A stretch of DNA of 64,000 nucleotides from Micromussa lordhowensis (Eukaryota > Cnidaria > Anthozoa > Scleractinia > Lobophylliidae), in assembly GCA_964020085.1 (NCBI GenBank), contig OZ026598.1, positions 22,026,105 through 22,090,104 on the forward strand, written 5' to 3'. Position numbers and translations under genes: made by a program. Positions 54,520 to 64,000 of the stretch are shown here, in pieces (position 1 is the first letter of the stretch; every line of letters begins with the position of its first letter). The notes below the pieces were generated by a model that saw only the letters and a program-made list of their open reading frames with translations, was not told the origin of the DNA and did no database searches.

Positions 54520-55816
54520 CAGTATTGTGCAAAAGAAATGCAAACGAAATTCGCCCTTTGTTCACGCGAATTTACGTCGAAAAATCAACAAACTTTCAAG
54601 AGAGATTTTGTTGGATTCTTCCTGAAAAATTAGCAAACTTCGTTGATTTTTCGCAATAACGAAATTCGAAGTAGCGAATTTTCGATGTAGTGAAACGAAA
54701 GTTCAAAGTATCGAAGTTCAAAGTATAGTGAATTTTCAAGGATTGCATGAACTTGACATGTAAACAAACTACGTGTTGGATTGAGTTTCCATGATAGCAA
54801 TGAGGCGATCGTTAAATGAACTAGTCTCACCTACAGAACAGTTGTCTGCGACTTGTGTAAGCATTACTTGGGGCACAAGCGAAATATATTTTAGATATAT
54901 TTTGTGCAGACAGAATATTTATTTATAAGTTGACACTGTAATTTCGTATCTAAGTGAACAAACTTAATTTGTTTTGACTTTCACTGAACATTCCTGTTCA
55001 AAACAGATAACAACAAGATGCGTTTCCAGAGTTCGTTCGCAGACAACATTCTTTGGACATCTTACCTTTCAAACATAATTCTTGCTTTGTTTAACAACTC
55101 ATGAATCCAGATAAATTCCATTTCAGTTTGAAAATTCTTGAATTCAGAGAAATTCCTTCACTCTGTCTCGTGATTTAAACGTTTGGGGCTTGCCATGTGA
55201 CACATACGCCATGTTGGCAAATTATTTGCGAGCCCACAGTAACTTGGGCTGTGGCGTTACCATGACGCAAACATGGTCGTGTCAGCGAGTGGCCCCTGTG
55301 TTCAACAAATGTGAGCTAAGAAACCACCAAAGAACAACGGTGTAAGAGCTGCGATGCTTTCAACATGAAGTAAACAGTAAAAGGAACCTTTGAAGTAATA
55401 CAGGTGAGTCTTGTATAAACCTGTTGTATAAATGGACACAAGTTTTTTTGTAAAGCTTACGCTGTGAAATGACATCAGAAAAGAATCGTCGCGGCAAATT
55501 CGAACTGGGCAGTTTATCGTCCAGAAAATCCGTGGGAATGTTTGAGCAGGGCAAACAAAGAGGGAAATTGCGCTCAAATGTTCTAAGTCATTTATCGAAC
55601 ACTGTGAATTTTCACTCGAAAATTCGAAGTATCTTTTCGTTCCGAACGAATTGTCGTTCGAAAATTCCCGTAGTTGGAAACAATAGGAATCACAAATTAT
55701 CGTGACTTTTCGTTGAAAATTCGCTTCCATCAAAAATTCGATATTTTTTCGTTGAAAAGCCAGGAAAAGCCGCGAATTTCGGCGAAATACGTTTGCAGTA
55801 CTTTTGCACAATACTG
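54520..55816. mobile_element. Non-autonomous Tc1/mariner-type element
   Basis: Left end CAGTATTGTGCAAAAGAAAT and right end (reverse complement) CAGTATTGTGCAAAAGTACT are inverted repeats of about 45 bp, flanked by TA (54518-54519 and 55817-55818). The element is 1297 bp. The interior has many TCGAAAATTCG/CGAATTTTCG words arranged as inverted pairs, and no transposase ORF. Confidence 0.75.
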
Positions 55817-55818
55817 TA

Positions 55819-57210
55819 GGTCATCTGCTGTAGTCTATAGTATAAGAACATCAAGCTGTTAATTAAGTGTTCATTACTTGTTTGAATGAACTTCCAGTCT
55901 GATGTTAACTACACCGTAGAGTAAGAATTTAACTTCAGTTCTCCATGGCAATTTGTAATTATTGGGATTACATAATGGGAACATCCTTTTTTTTTTAAAA
56001 ATAATAACATTTAATGTATTTGCCAAAATGTTTTTTATATTTATCGTCTGCCACAAGGGCTCCATTGATTCAAATATATTGGCTATGTTGTTAATGTGAT
56101 TTGTTGCCCAAGTGTAGTTGGAGGCAACAACTTTATCTGAAAGATAAGTGTTGAGTTAATGTAGGTGTTAGTTGCAGTAAACTATAACAGTTTATGGCAT
56201 CTAGTTGGCATATGGATGTAATGGTATGTATTAGGAATGTTGCAGTTTTGGAAAATGCACAGAAGCTGAAAAATTTCATTCGAACTAAGATAATTTTGCA
56301 GACTTTTAATATCTAATGTTTGTAAATGTTAAAGTTGCTTTTGTGTGGTTGAGTTGAGAATAGTAACTGTTAATTTCTGTACTTATGGCAGGTGCACAAT
56401 AATTTATTTCGTCTCATCACTGTTATCACTGTTCTGACTATGCCTGAAGTGTAGCCTATAATTATTATTGTCAAACATAACAGTCTAGATCTAGTGCTTA
56501 AATTTGTTATTTCGATAATGGTGTGTTCTTGCTAGATGTGCACATGCAAAATGTTAGATATGAGCTGGAAGGTACTTCATGGACAAATGCAAAGTACAGT
56601 TAATTTACGTATTGTCTTGAGTTAATAGTACAGCTAGTCACAAGAAAAGTTGTAAATCAGAAGTTAAGAAGTTATTGTTTTGTAATTGCAAATAATGTCA
56701 TAGATTGTATACTTACAAGGTTGGATTTTTGTCTTGCAGTATGCAGCCTTTTGTGGTGACTGTGATGCTTCTCTAAAATAAAGTTAATGTTGATTTTAGT
56801 AAATCTGTGAGCTTCCATGTTACAAGTTTTTATAGTCATACTTCATATATTTGCAGGGAATCTCTTTTAACCCTTTAAGCCCTAAGGGGTCTCTCTTTGA
56901 CGAGTAAAAACGTCTGGTGTTAGACAGAGTAAAATCTATAAGTCACTCTTAGGGCTTAAAGGGTAATGTGAAAGGTGATGGATCTTTATTCTCTAGTGTT
57001 TGGCAAAGCTGAGCTTATGTTAGACAGTACTCAAAAGTGAGTTGACAGTCTTGACTAGCTGTTTCCTCTAAACTTGATTCTCTCTTCTCGAAATTCAAGT
57101 CTGGAGTATCGAGTATTGAGTCTCTAAGATTGAGAAACAAGGCGATCTCCAGTATGTACATGTAGACTTAAAAAGGTGTTCAAAGAAACGGTTAATTTCC
57201 CACTTGTATA
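55819..57210. other. No supported gene
   Basis: AT-rich non-coding DNA with one small TTAA-type MITE (56871-56964). Two direct copies of TTAGTGTTTACATCTACCAT lie at about 57222 and 57241. Confidence 0.4.
56871..56964. mobile_element. Tiny foldback element with piggyBac-like end
   Basis: TTAA at 56867-56870 is followed by CCCTTTAAGCCCTAAG. The right side reads CTTAGGGCTTAAAGGG but is followed by TAA rather than TTAA. The CCCTTT start resembles the end of the piggyBac at 37605. Length is about 95 bp; no ORF. Confidence 0.55.
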
Positions 57211-57279
57211 TCATGTACAATTTAGTGTTTACATCTACCATTAGTGTTTACATCTACCATTAGCACATGAAACAAACAT

Positions 57280-58055
57280 TCAATCAATCAATCAATCAAT
57301 AATCAATCAATCAATAATCTTTATTTATACACGATAAAAATTTAAAGCGACGCTTCGCTTGTGGGGTCGTGTCTAAATAATTAAGTAAGATAACTAATAA
57401 ATTAAAAAATAAATAGGATATACACCAGCTAAAATCATATAGCTACTCACTAATTACAAGTCTAAAACGATAAAGACTAAGATTCTAAAATACAAGGTGG
57501 TACTCCAGTATCGACTAATTATTAACACTAATTATACTTAAAATCTTCCTCCCTTCTGGTTAATGTTTGAAGGGAGATGCAGTCAAAATCTAGGTGTAAC
57601 AGAGTCTTTGATCATCTAGCCATAATCGCGTATTTCTTAACATTGTCTATGTCTTCATTAAGTTGAGGAACCAACGTATTCCAAACTATTGCTCCTCTAC
57701 GAGCTACAGAGTTCCTCATGTAGTTGGTGTTAAAACGAGGGACATCAATTTTCAGTTTCTTCCTAAGTTGATATCGCTTGATGTTATCATTGTTCTTAAT
57801 AATAGCTGACATAGCGTCAGGAGTCAGGTTATTGTAGATTTTATACATAAGCTTAGCTAAGCTAATTTTATACATAAAGGCTAAAGAAGACCAATTAGCC
57901 TTTTTCATAACATCTACGTTAGACATCTCCCAAGGTAGCTCAAAGATAATTCTCGCAGCTCTACAATGCAGTGCTTCCAAGGCCTTAAAACCTTCCTTGT
58001 TTGTGAGACCTCTCCATACTGATATACCATATACGACAGCACAATGTTTTTGTGG
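57280..58055 (-). mobile_element. 5'-truncated non-LTR retrotransposon (LINE)
   Basis: The minus strand encodes the last ~145 residues of a LINE ORF2-type protein: YGISVWRGLTNKEGFKALEA, LHCRAARIIFELPWEMSNVD, ANWSSLAFMYKISLAKLMYK and RRGAIVWNTLVPQLN, ending at 57612. A 3' non-coding tail leads to a tetranucleotide run (ATTG on the minus strand, 57280-57320), as in CR1/L2-type elements. The reverse transcriptase domain itself lies upstream and is missing, the usual 5' truncation. Confidence 0.7.
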
Positions 58056-58169
58056 AGATCTTAGTTCTCTTTATGTGTTTTCCTGTGTATTGCCAAAGCT
58101 AGAAAGATGGTGAAAGACAGAAGTTAAAAGTAAAATGGGTGGAAATTGAATTGCACACTCCTATTCTCC

Positions 58170-59000
58170 CTATGGCCTAATGTTCCGGTATTTACCCCTC
58201 CCCTTTATCAGCAGATCACACACTGCATCGCGAAATACTTGTAGTGGGACCTGATTATTGGCTAGGAATTCTTTGGCACAAATCTTCCTCAGCCCATCAC
58301 AACCCTCCATGCATTCTTTTTCTTTTGCTTCTTGCAATAACTCTAGGCGAGTTTTCTTGGATCGTGCCAGTTTCTCCACAGCATTCTCAATTTCCCATGC
58401 AGTATTCAATATATCTGCTACCGCCCTTGGCGTGCGATTTACTAGGAATTCAACAAGATCTGTTTTTCCCTCTTTTTTTCTGTTGGTGAGCCAAAGCTTG
58501 CAGTTCTACCAGCGATTTCACATTTTTCTCAGCTATGATTTCTGTGACCTTGAATGTCGTAAGACGCTTTCTCTTTCTGGTGCTAGTACTCCTTCTAGAC
58601 GCACACGAGTCAGTATCTTTGTCATTACTGTCCTGGACATCCTCATCGTCATGATTTTCGTTCACAGCATTCCTTTTGCATTTGTTTTTCTGCCTAGCAC
58701 GACTTGCGGCATTCTTAAGGTCCGGATGGCCAGCACTCTCAATAAAGTACTATGTCCAGGCACTGTAGTAGTTATGGTGTTTACTTGAGTAGTTCACATT
58801 TATCCTGTAGTCATTGCATAAAAACTCCTTCGACGACAACCAGCCCTGATTGCGATCAAGCTTCACAAATAGATGGTAGTGTTTTCCGGATTTTCTGTGG
58901 CTTTCACAGCTGCAATACCACTGTAGAATGTTTGCATTGCATTTCGCAAATTATTTTACTACATGTAACACGGATGCAAATTCTTCTTGAGTAGGAAATA
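58170..59000 (-). pseudogene. HUH Rep-type endonuclease remnant
   Basis: Minus-strand reading from about 58980: FAKCNANILQWYCSCESH, then KSGKHYHLFVKLDRNQGWLS with an HxH pair as in the HUH motif of rolling-circle Rep proteins, then HHNYYSAWT with candidate catalytic tyrosines. Stop codons lie near 58944 and 58748. A Lys/Ser-rich linker, LTTFKVTEIIAEKNVKSLVE and a helical region to GRGKYRNIRP follow, with a frameshift near 58470. The sequence stops just where a helicase Walker A motif might begin. The call rests on the HUH and Tyr patterns; the source (Rep-bearing virus or transposon) is unknown. Confidence 0.5.
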
Positions 59001-59355
59001 GGCCCAAATTAGCCTGACTGTACGTTATCAAATAAGCGCTTCTGATTTCTTTCTCGCCTAACGCTTCCTGAAATGACCCACAGTCTTCTGAAGATGTTTT
59101 GTCGCTATTATAAGATCGTAAGAGTTCCATTTACATCGGCGATTACGAGAGAATGTCGTTACTCTAGCAAGTAAAGCGTTGAGGGACGAGCAAGTTGTTT
59201 TAAAATGCACCATTGGTAACATGACAGAGAACAACGCATTACACACCTCGTGTAATGTCGAGACTTTACAAACTTCATTTTTCAGCCCAGACATTTTTTT
59301 TTTTATCATTCCACACAAATGAGATAGTATTCAGTAAAAATACGTTTCATGCATT

Positions 59356-59691
59356 TCACTTCAAAATATAACAGTGATCTGGCTTGGCTTTGCCTGAGTG
59401 GTCTGGGTAGCGACAGACTTTTTTCTGGAGCCATCCTCCACTGAGCTGATATCTGTGCTTTGGGCATACTGTTGTTCTTGATATATAATCCTCATCATAG
59501 TTAAATACACCTGCCCTTGTCAGTATTAGGTCATATTCTGTGCTGATATCAGTCACACTTGTCACATGCAAGTGTTTACTCACATCCTTGTCGCAAAGTG
59601 AAATAGGAATCGTCTCTTGTGTTATGTTTAATTTCGATGATGTAGTTCCACACTCGCTTCCAATCAAAGTACCGGTAGAGCAGCTCATCAA
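59356..59691 (-). pseudogene. Cys/His-containing exon-like fragment
   Basis: A 111-codon frame with FNYDEDYISRTTVCPKHRYQ then GGWLQKKVCRYPDHSGKAKP, a Cys/His arrangement resembling a small zinc-binding unit. Similar segments occur, in my recollection, in multicopy cnidarian genes of transposon type. No neighbouring exon was found. Confidence 0.35.
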
Positions 59692-59961
59692 ATTGTACTT
59701 TCTGTGTGGGTTGCTAGTCTCAACACTCTCTAATTGAATGTAACAGAGAGTAATGGCACTTAACCAGTGAAAATCTTGGTGCTTTGAAAAAGCAAAACCC
59801 TTTTATCACATTTCAGCAGCAGGAAAGTTTTGAGCATACGATTTAATGAAAGCAAATAACAACGCTGTTCTTTGATGTTTACTTTTCAGTTGAACACGGA
59901 AATAGCTGCTTGGCCCGTCCATAGAGCATATCATACAAATTCAACCATATTCATATTTGTA

Positions 59962-60010
59962 CAGTACTGTGCAAAAGTACTGCAAGTGAATTGCGCGAAT
60001 TTCGTTCTTT
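59962..60010 (+). repeat. Solo end of a Tc1-type element
   Basis: TA followed by CAGTACTGTGCAAAAGTACT closely matches the terminal repeat of the element at 54520-55816. No matching right end was found in the following 700 bp. Confidence 0.5.
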
Positions 60011-60059
60011 GTCTTTGCAAATTTTCATCGAATAATAATATACATGAAAATTATTACTT

Positions 60060-60700
60060 GATTCTGACTGGCTGAGAACAGTGCAGTGTTTCCTTAACAC
60101 AGTGCAGAAAAAAAGGTAATAATGCAAGCATTCTGATTGGTCAATGAATAAAGAAGTTCACAGATAGCCGATGAAATCTTTTGTTTTCAAATCAAGCATG
60201 CGCCCTGGATGGTGCAATTATCGCGCAATTTTCTCTTGATAGGGTGATAATTAAAATCACCTGAGGTTTAGCGTGCGCACAAAACTGAGAAGAGAGTTCA
60301 AAGTCTGTAAAGTTCAAAACATCCTTCACGCAAATTTTTTCATGTATATTATTAATAGGTAGTTAAATTGCTGACACAAGTAGTCACAGACAAATCCTTC
60401 ATCACTGATTCTCAAATTTCTAAACAAAAGTTCGGTGAAATCCTGTTATTTTCAAACATTCCTTGACCCTCGAAGCATTCGATCAGTACAGGAAGATCCA
60501 CGCACTTCAGGAAGCCAAAACCTTTATCCAGTTCCAGTCACATATTTCAGCCAGCTTTCATGTTAAATGGTCATATAATTGAATAATTTTGCCTTGTTCT
60601 GTGGAAATTTCTATTGAGATACAGGTAAACAGTAGTAACTCCACTGACTTACATATATGCACTGAACCGGCCCAACAAAAAATCCACGCTTGTTGTAAAC
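60060..60700. other. No supported gene
   Basis: Non-coding DNA between the solo Tc1 end and the candidate gypsy LTR. No feature beyond short AT-rich words. Confidence 0.4.
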
Positions 60701-60704
60701 TAGG

Positions 60705-60873
60705 TGTAGAATCCCCGAAGAAGATACGACTCGATGGACACGGATTAAACCACAACAAAATAGATTTAATAATCCAACATGGCCTGCCTCCTTTTAGGCA
60801 CCCTACATCATGTAAGACAGCATGAAATATACATCTGTGCTCTTCATGTAAACTTACACGAAACATCCTACAT
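60705..60873 (-). repeat. Candidate 3' LTR (169 bp)
   Basis: On the minus strand a purine tract (GAAGGAAAGGGA) is followed by TGTAGGATGTTTC at 60873; the segment ends ...TTCTACA at 60705. TGTAG and CTACA are the short inverted ends expected of an LTR. It lies 117 bp after the pol stop. The partner LTR is outside the window, so the boundaries are provisional. Confidence 0.4.
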
Positions 60874-60990
60874 CCCTTTCCTTCTTCATAAAACAAGAAG
60901 ACAAATATAACATTGTGGACTTAAACCACACTTAAAAAGTCATCCTGACATCTGATGATCACACTAAGGTTAATGTTCAATAATAAATGT

Positions 60991-61622
60991 TCATTCTAGA
61001 ACAAAGTCCTCAAATCTTTTTGGTGCATGTCTTGTCCGCACTGGTTGTGGTGACTTCACAGGTGTGGCATCGCTTTGCTTGATTTCATCCTTCTGACTCT
61101 GTTGCATTTCTCCCAGATCACTTGCAACATCTCCAACATCCACCTCTTGAGATGCTGATTTCTCCGGACCCTCTGGTTTCTCTCTTTCATGGTACAACTT
61201 CACATGAGTGGTATTTCTTTTATACTGAGCTCCCTCAGGTGACTTGATCACAACACTGTTACCGCACTTGTCAATTAGCTCGTATGGCTGGCTCTCAAAC
61301 TGGGTGGTCCACTTGTTTGCATAAGGTTGCTTTTACAGGACTTTGTCTCCAGCCATCAGATTGCTTTCTTCAGCCTTGCGCATTCTGTTAGAGTATTCCT
61401 TCATTTTCATTTTCTTTTCTTGGTCTCGATCCCTTACTTCTTCATCTAGTTTTGCAGCCTGCCTCAAACCTGGAAGCTTTGTGCGTTATGTCCTTCCGAA
61501 CAACAACTCTGATGGGCACACCCATGTACTTGGATAGGGAGTATTTCAATAGGCAACTAAATACATTTGTACGGCCTCTTTCCAGTCCTTTCCTTCCACT
61601 TGTGCAATCTGCATTCTTTTAA
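60991..61622 (-). pseudogene. gypsy integrase C-terminus and pol tail
   Basis: Continues the pol gene beyond the inserted TTAA element: LLKRMQIAQVEGKDWKEAVQ at 61622, then broken frames, then MIKSPEGAQYKRNTTHVKLY and a charged tail ending at 60991. The TTHVKLY segment is typical of the small beta domain after the gypsy integrase core. At least two stops or shifts occur between 61250 and 61560. Confidence 0.65.
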
Positions 61623-62507
61623 GGTGTCATGGTAGGTGGATTGACAGTGTTTGGAAATCGTGCCCTTACGCTAACACTTTCAAAGAAAACCCCATTAACC
61701 TATACATTTTCTGAAAGCTAAATAGTTATAAAATACAATCATATGTTTAAAAATTTCGACGACATGACGAAGTGATATTAAAAGAAATCCCCAGAAACAC
61801 TGCTTCGCTTAAATTGGTTCGCTTCCGCGTGTGAATTATCGGATTGGCCAGATTTACATCGGAAATGTTTTCTCACACATCACCCTCAAAAAGGGTGTCT
61901 GCGATTTTCCAGATGTGGTTTGGTTTTGTTTTTTACAACCTCCTAAAGTTTGATATTGTCAATGCGGACGTTCCTTTCTGCAAAGTAGGCCATAACTTGG
62001 AAACGGAAGCAAAATTTAACAAAGCCCGACACCCTTTTTCGAAAGAATTATCCTAGAACGTGGCTGCCAATTTTCAGCTAATTCCGTCGGAAGACGTGCG
62101 TAAACGAACTAAAAATGTTCACCCTTATATGCAGTTTCACTTTATCGAGAAAAAGGCGAAAAACGTTTCGTGCGATTTCTATGGTGAGGTGTTAAAAATC
62201 ACCGCATGTAAGAAGATTTGATGAGGCATTGACAGATGTCGGCACAGATCAGTTTGCAGTATAATGAAAATTACACCGCAATTCGCATTACACGTGACAA
62301 CCGGCGGTGAATTTTAATTGGCGATGACAGGAACTTGTCATCGCGCCGTCAGGGGTTAATGAGATTCAAAAATAGTTTCTTTCCGTATCTCAAAAAGTAA
62401 AAGAGCTTTTTTGCTCACTTTTTTGGCAAAATATCTATCACAGTCTTCTCAATTCGAATGGCAAAAAAAAATCTATTTTTTCGTCAAAATCCACCTACCA
62501 TGATACC
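61623..62507. mobile_element. TTAA-flanked MITE inserted in gypsy integrase
   Basis: Ends GGTGTCATGGTAGGTGGATT and its inverse (AATCCACCTACCATGATACC) are flanked by TTAA at 61619-61622 and 62508-62511. The integrase coding sense resumes across the insertion. 885 bp, no ORF of interest. The TTAA target suggests piggyBac-type mobilisation. Confidence 0.8.
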
Positions 62508-62511
62508 TTAA

Positions 62512-64000
62512 GAAGTGACCTGTTCTGACATTCAATCTCTCCATTCGCTTGGGGCCACAGCGGGGTGGTCTTCCTGTGCTTAATTCCATTGTCCTTTAAG
62601 AAGGTTTTAAAAGCTTCTGCCACAAAATGGGGACCATTGTCACTCGTCACTGTGTATGGCAATCCTGAGTTGCAAACATCTTCTTTAGGCTGTTGATGGC
62701 CACCTCTGCTGAAATACTAATTTCTACATTTCTACTGTAGTAGTCGGTCACCGCAAAGACATAGTCACCGTGATGGTAGTGGGCCCATGAAATCAATCGC
62801 AATATCCTGCCAGGGCCCTTGAGGCAATTCAGTCATATGAAGAGGTTCAGGATTACATAGTCCACCCACAACTTGGCAACCATGACATGTCTTGCAAAAA
62901 TTCTCAGCATCCTTATCAATGCCTGGCCACCAGACCTTTGTTTGTACTTGCTGTTTCATTTTCACCAGTCCTTGATGTCCTTCATGGCCTAAGCTTCTTT
63001 GGTACCACTATTCTTGTTCCTCTCAAGACAATATTTCCAAAAAGGCAAAGCTTATCTCGGATTGACTTGTAACCAGGGCAATTAGAATTTTCCCAGTTTC
63101 CAGTCTTGATGCACTCTCGTAGCGTGTCTAACTCATCATCAACTGAAGATTCTTTTTCAATTTCTTCAGCAGTCATGGCTTGTGGCACAGCAGTGTTCGC
63201 TACAGGCAAATATTTCACTGAAAATACATAAGGCTGCAACTGGAGAACCCATCGTTCAATTCTTGCTGAAGGCCTGGACCTTGTGGAATAAATGAATTCA
63301 AGAGGTTTGTGATCAGTCCATAGTTCAAATTCTTTTCCATAAAGGTAAACATGGAATTACCCGGTTCTCTCCGTTGTGCTCTTGAACCAAGACTGCCCCC
63401 AGACCCACTGGGCTTACATCAGCAATAATCTTCGTTTTTGCACTGCGGTCAACATAGCCTAAAGTCTCTGCCTGAGTTAACCTCTGTTTCAGTTCTGCAA
63501 AGGCTGCCTGCTGCTCTGGACCAAACACGAATGGCTCTCCTTTCTTTGTCAGCCTCCTCAGTGGTTCTACCACAGTTGCAAGGTCCAGGATGAATCTGGC
63601 ATTGAAATTAACCAGGCCAAGAAAACTTTTAACCTCTGACACACTCTGTGGTTCACAAGCCTCATTAACTGCTTTGACTTTCTCTTCAGTTGGACCACTG
63701 CCTTGATGAGATGTTACCAGGCCAATAACTGTGAGCTTTGGCATATGAAATACACATTTCTCCTTATTAAGAGTAAGACCCCTGTCCCTCGACCTGGTCA
63801 ACACTTTTTCCAATCGCTTGTCATGCTCAGCTGTGTTAGGACCATAAATGATGTCATCTGAAATGTTTGCTGTTCCACTGCAATCTTGCAATACTTGTTG
63901 AATTACTTGCTGATATTTCTCGGGTGCAGATGTGATGCCAAACATCAGCCGCTTATATCTAAACAGGCCCTTGTGTGTTACAAAGGTTGTAATGCCAGGT
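62512..64000 (-). pseudogene. gypsy pol: reverse transcriptase, RNase H and integrase start
   Basis: From the window edge: FVTHKGLFRYKRLMFGITSA, then the RT active-site segment NISDDIIYG, the connection GLVNFNARFILDLATVVEPL and the RNase H start TKIIADVSPVGLGAVLVQEH. A frame break lies near 63350. RNase H continues in another frame, then VLRGTRIVVPKKL, the zinc-binding HHCC region (FCKTCHGCQVVGG) and the first integrase Asp in WQDIAIDFMGPLP. Further breaks follow before 62512. Not functional. Confidence 0.8.

Larger units (their letters stand above)
60705..64000 (-). mobile_element. Ty3/gypsy-type LTR retrotransposon, 3' part
   Basis: Minus-strand order is reverse transcriptase, RNase H, integrase and C-terminal tail, which is the Ty3/gypsy order, followed by a candidate LTR. 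Gag, protease and the 5' LTR lie beyond the window. The coding region has several frame breaks and is split by a TTAA-flanked element. Confidence 0.8.

Noticed and set aside
55302..55811. 169-codon minus-strand ORF
   Set aside because: It lies inside a non-autonomous TIR element, is rich in Phe/Ser/Cys from AT-rich inverted words, and shows no domain.

Overview
The window looks like a stretch of an invertebrate nuclear genome, most likely a cnidarian (coral or anemone type). It has spliced eukaryotic genes, a tRNA-derived SINE, and several transposon families (KDZ with cysteine clusters, Mutator-like, Polinton, piggyBac, Tc1/mariner, pogo) that I associate with anthozoan genomes. That assignment is inference. 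I see no ordinary host housekeeping gene: nearly all recognisable coding sequence belongs to mobile elements, many nested in one another.

Layout. 1-2660: little coding signal, one strong hairpin. 2664-3300: pogo/Tigger-type remnant. 3313 to about 23330: a decayed Polinton/Maverick (virus-like DNA transposon) holding two structural-type ORFs, a coiled-coil membrane protein, a major-capsid-like gene, a packaging ATPase fused to another domain, small membrane proteins, a retroviral-type integrase and a protein-primed-type DNA polymerase B. It ends in a minisatellite array. The Polinton is split by an 8.4-kb Tc1/mariner element (8944-17330), flanked by TA, with 29-bp terminal inverted repeats and palindromic subterminal arrays. 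Besides a DD34E transposase this element carries an intact five-exon gene for a BEN-domain protein.

23833-29905: a nine-exon KDZ-type transposase gene with cysteine clusters. 30880-34167: a second TA-flanked Tc1/mariner/IS630-type element, again with two genes: a spliced DD34E transposase and a convergent four-exon accessory gene. 37605-42290: an apparently intact TTAA-flanked piggyBac element with a two-exon transposase. 42616-47340: a broken Mutator-like transposase/exonuclease region, followed on the same strand by a second BEN-domain ORF. 47341-57210: mostly non-coding, with small TIR elements and fragments. 57280-58055: 5'-truncated LINE. 58170-59000: remnant of a HUH Rep-type endonuclease gene. 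60705-64000: a Ty3/gypsy-type retrotransposon on the minus strand, running off the window and interrupted by a TTAA-flanked element.

The most interesting pattern is that cut-and-paste elements here carry intact spliced passenger genes. The BEN gene in the Tc1 element and the second gene in the 30.9-34.2 kb element both keep an open frame across every splice junction. A second BEN ORF lies beside a Mutator-like transposase. This suggests that chromatin or DNA-binding cofactors are accessory parts of these transposons.
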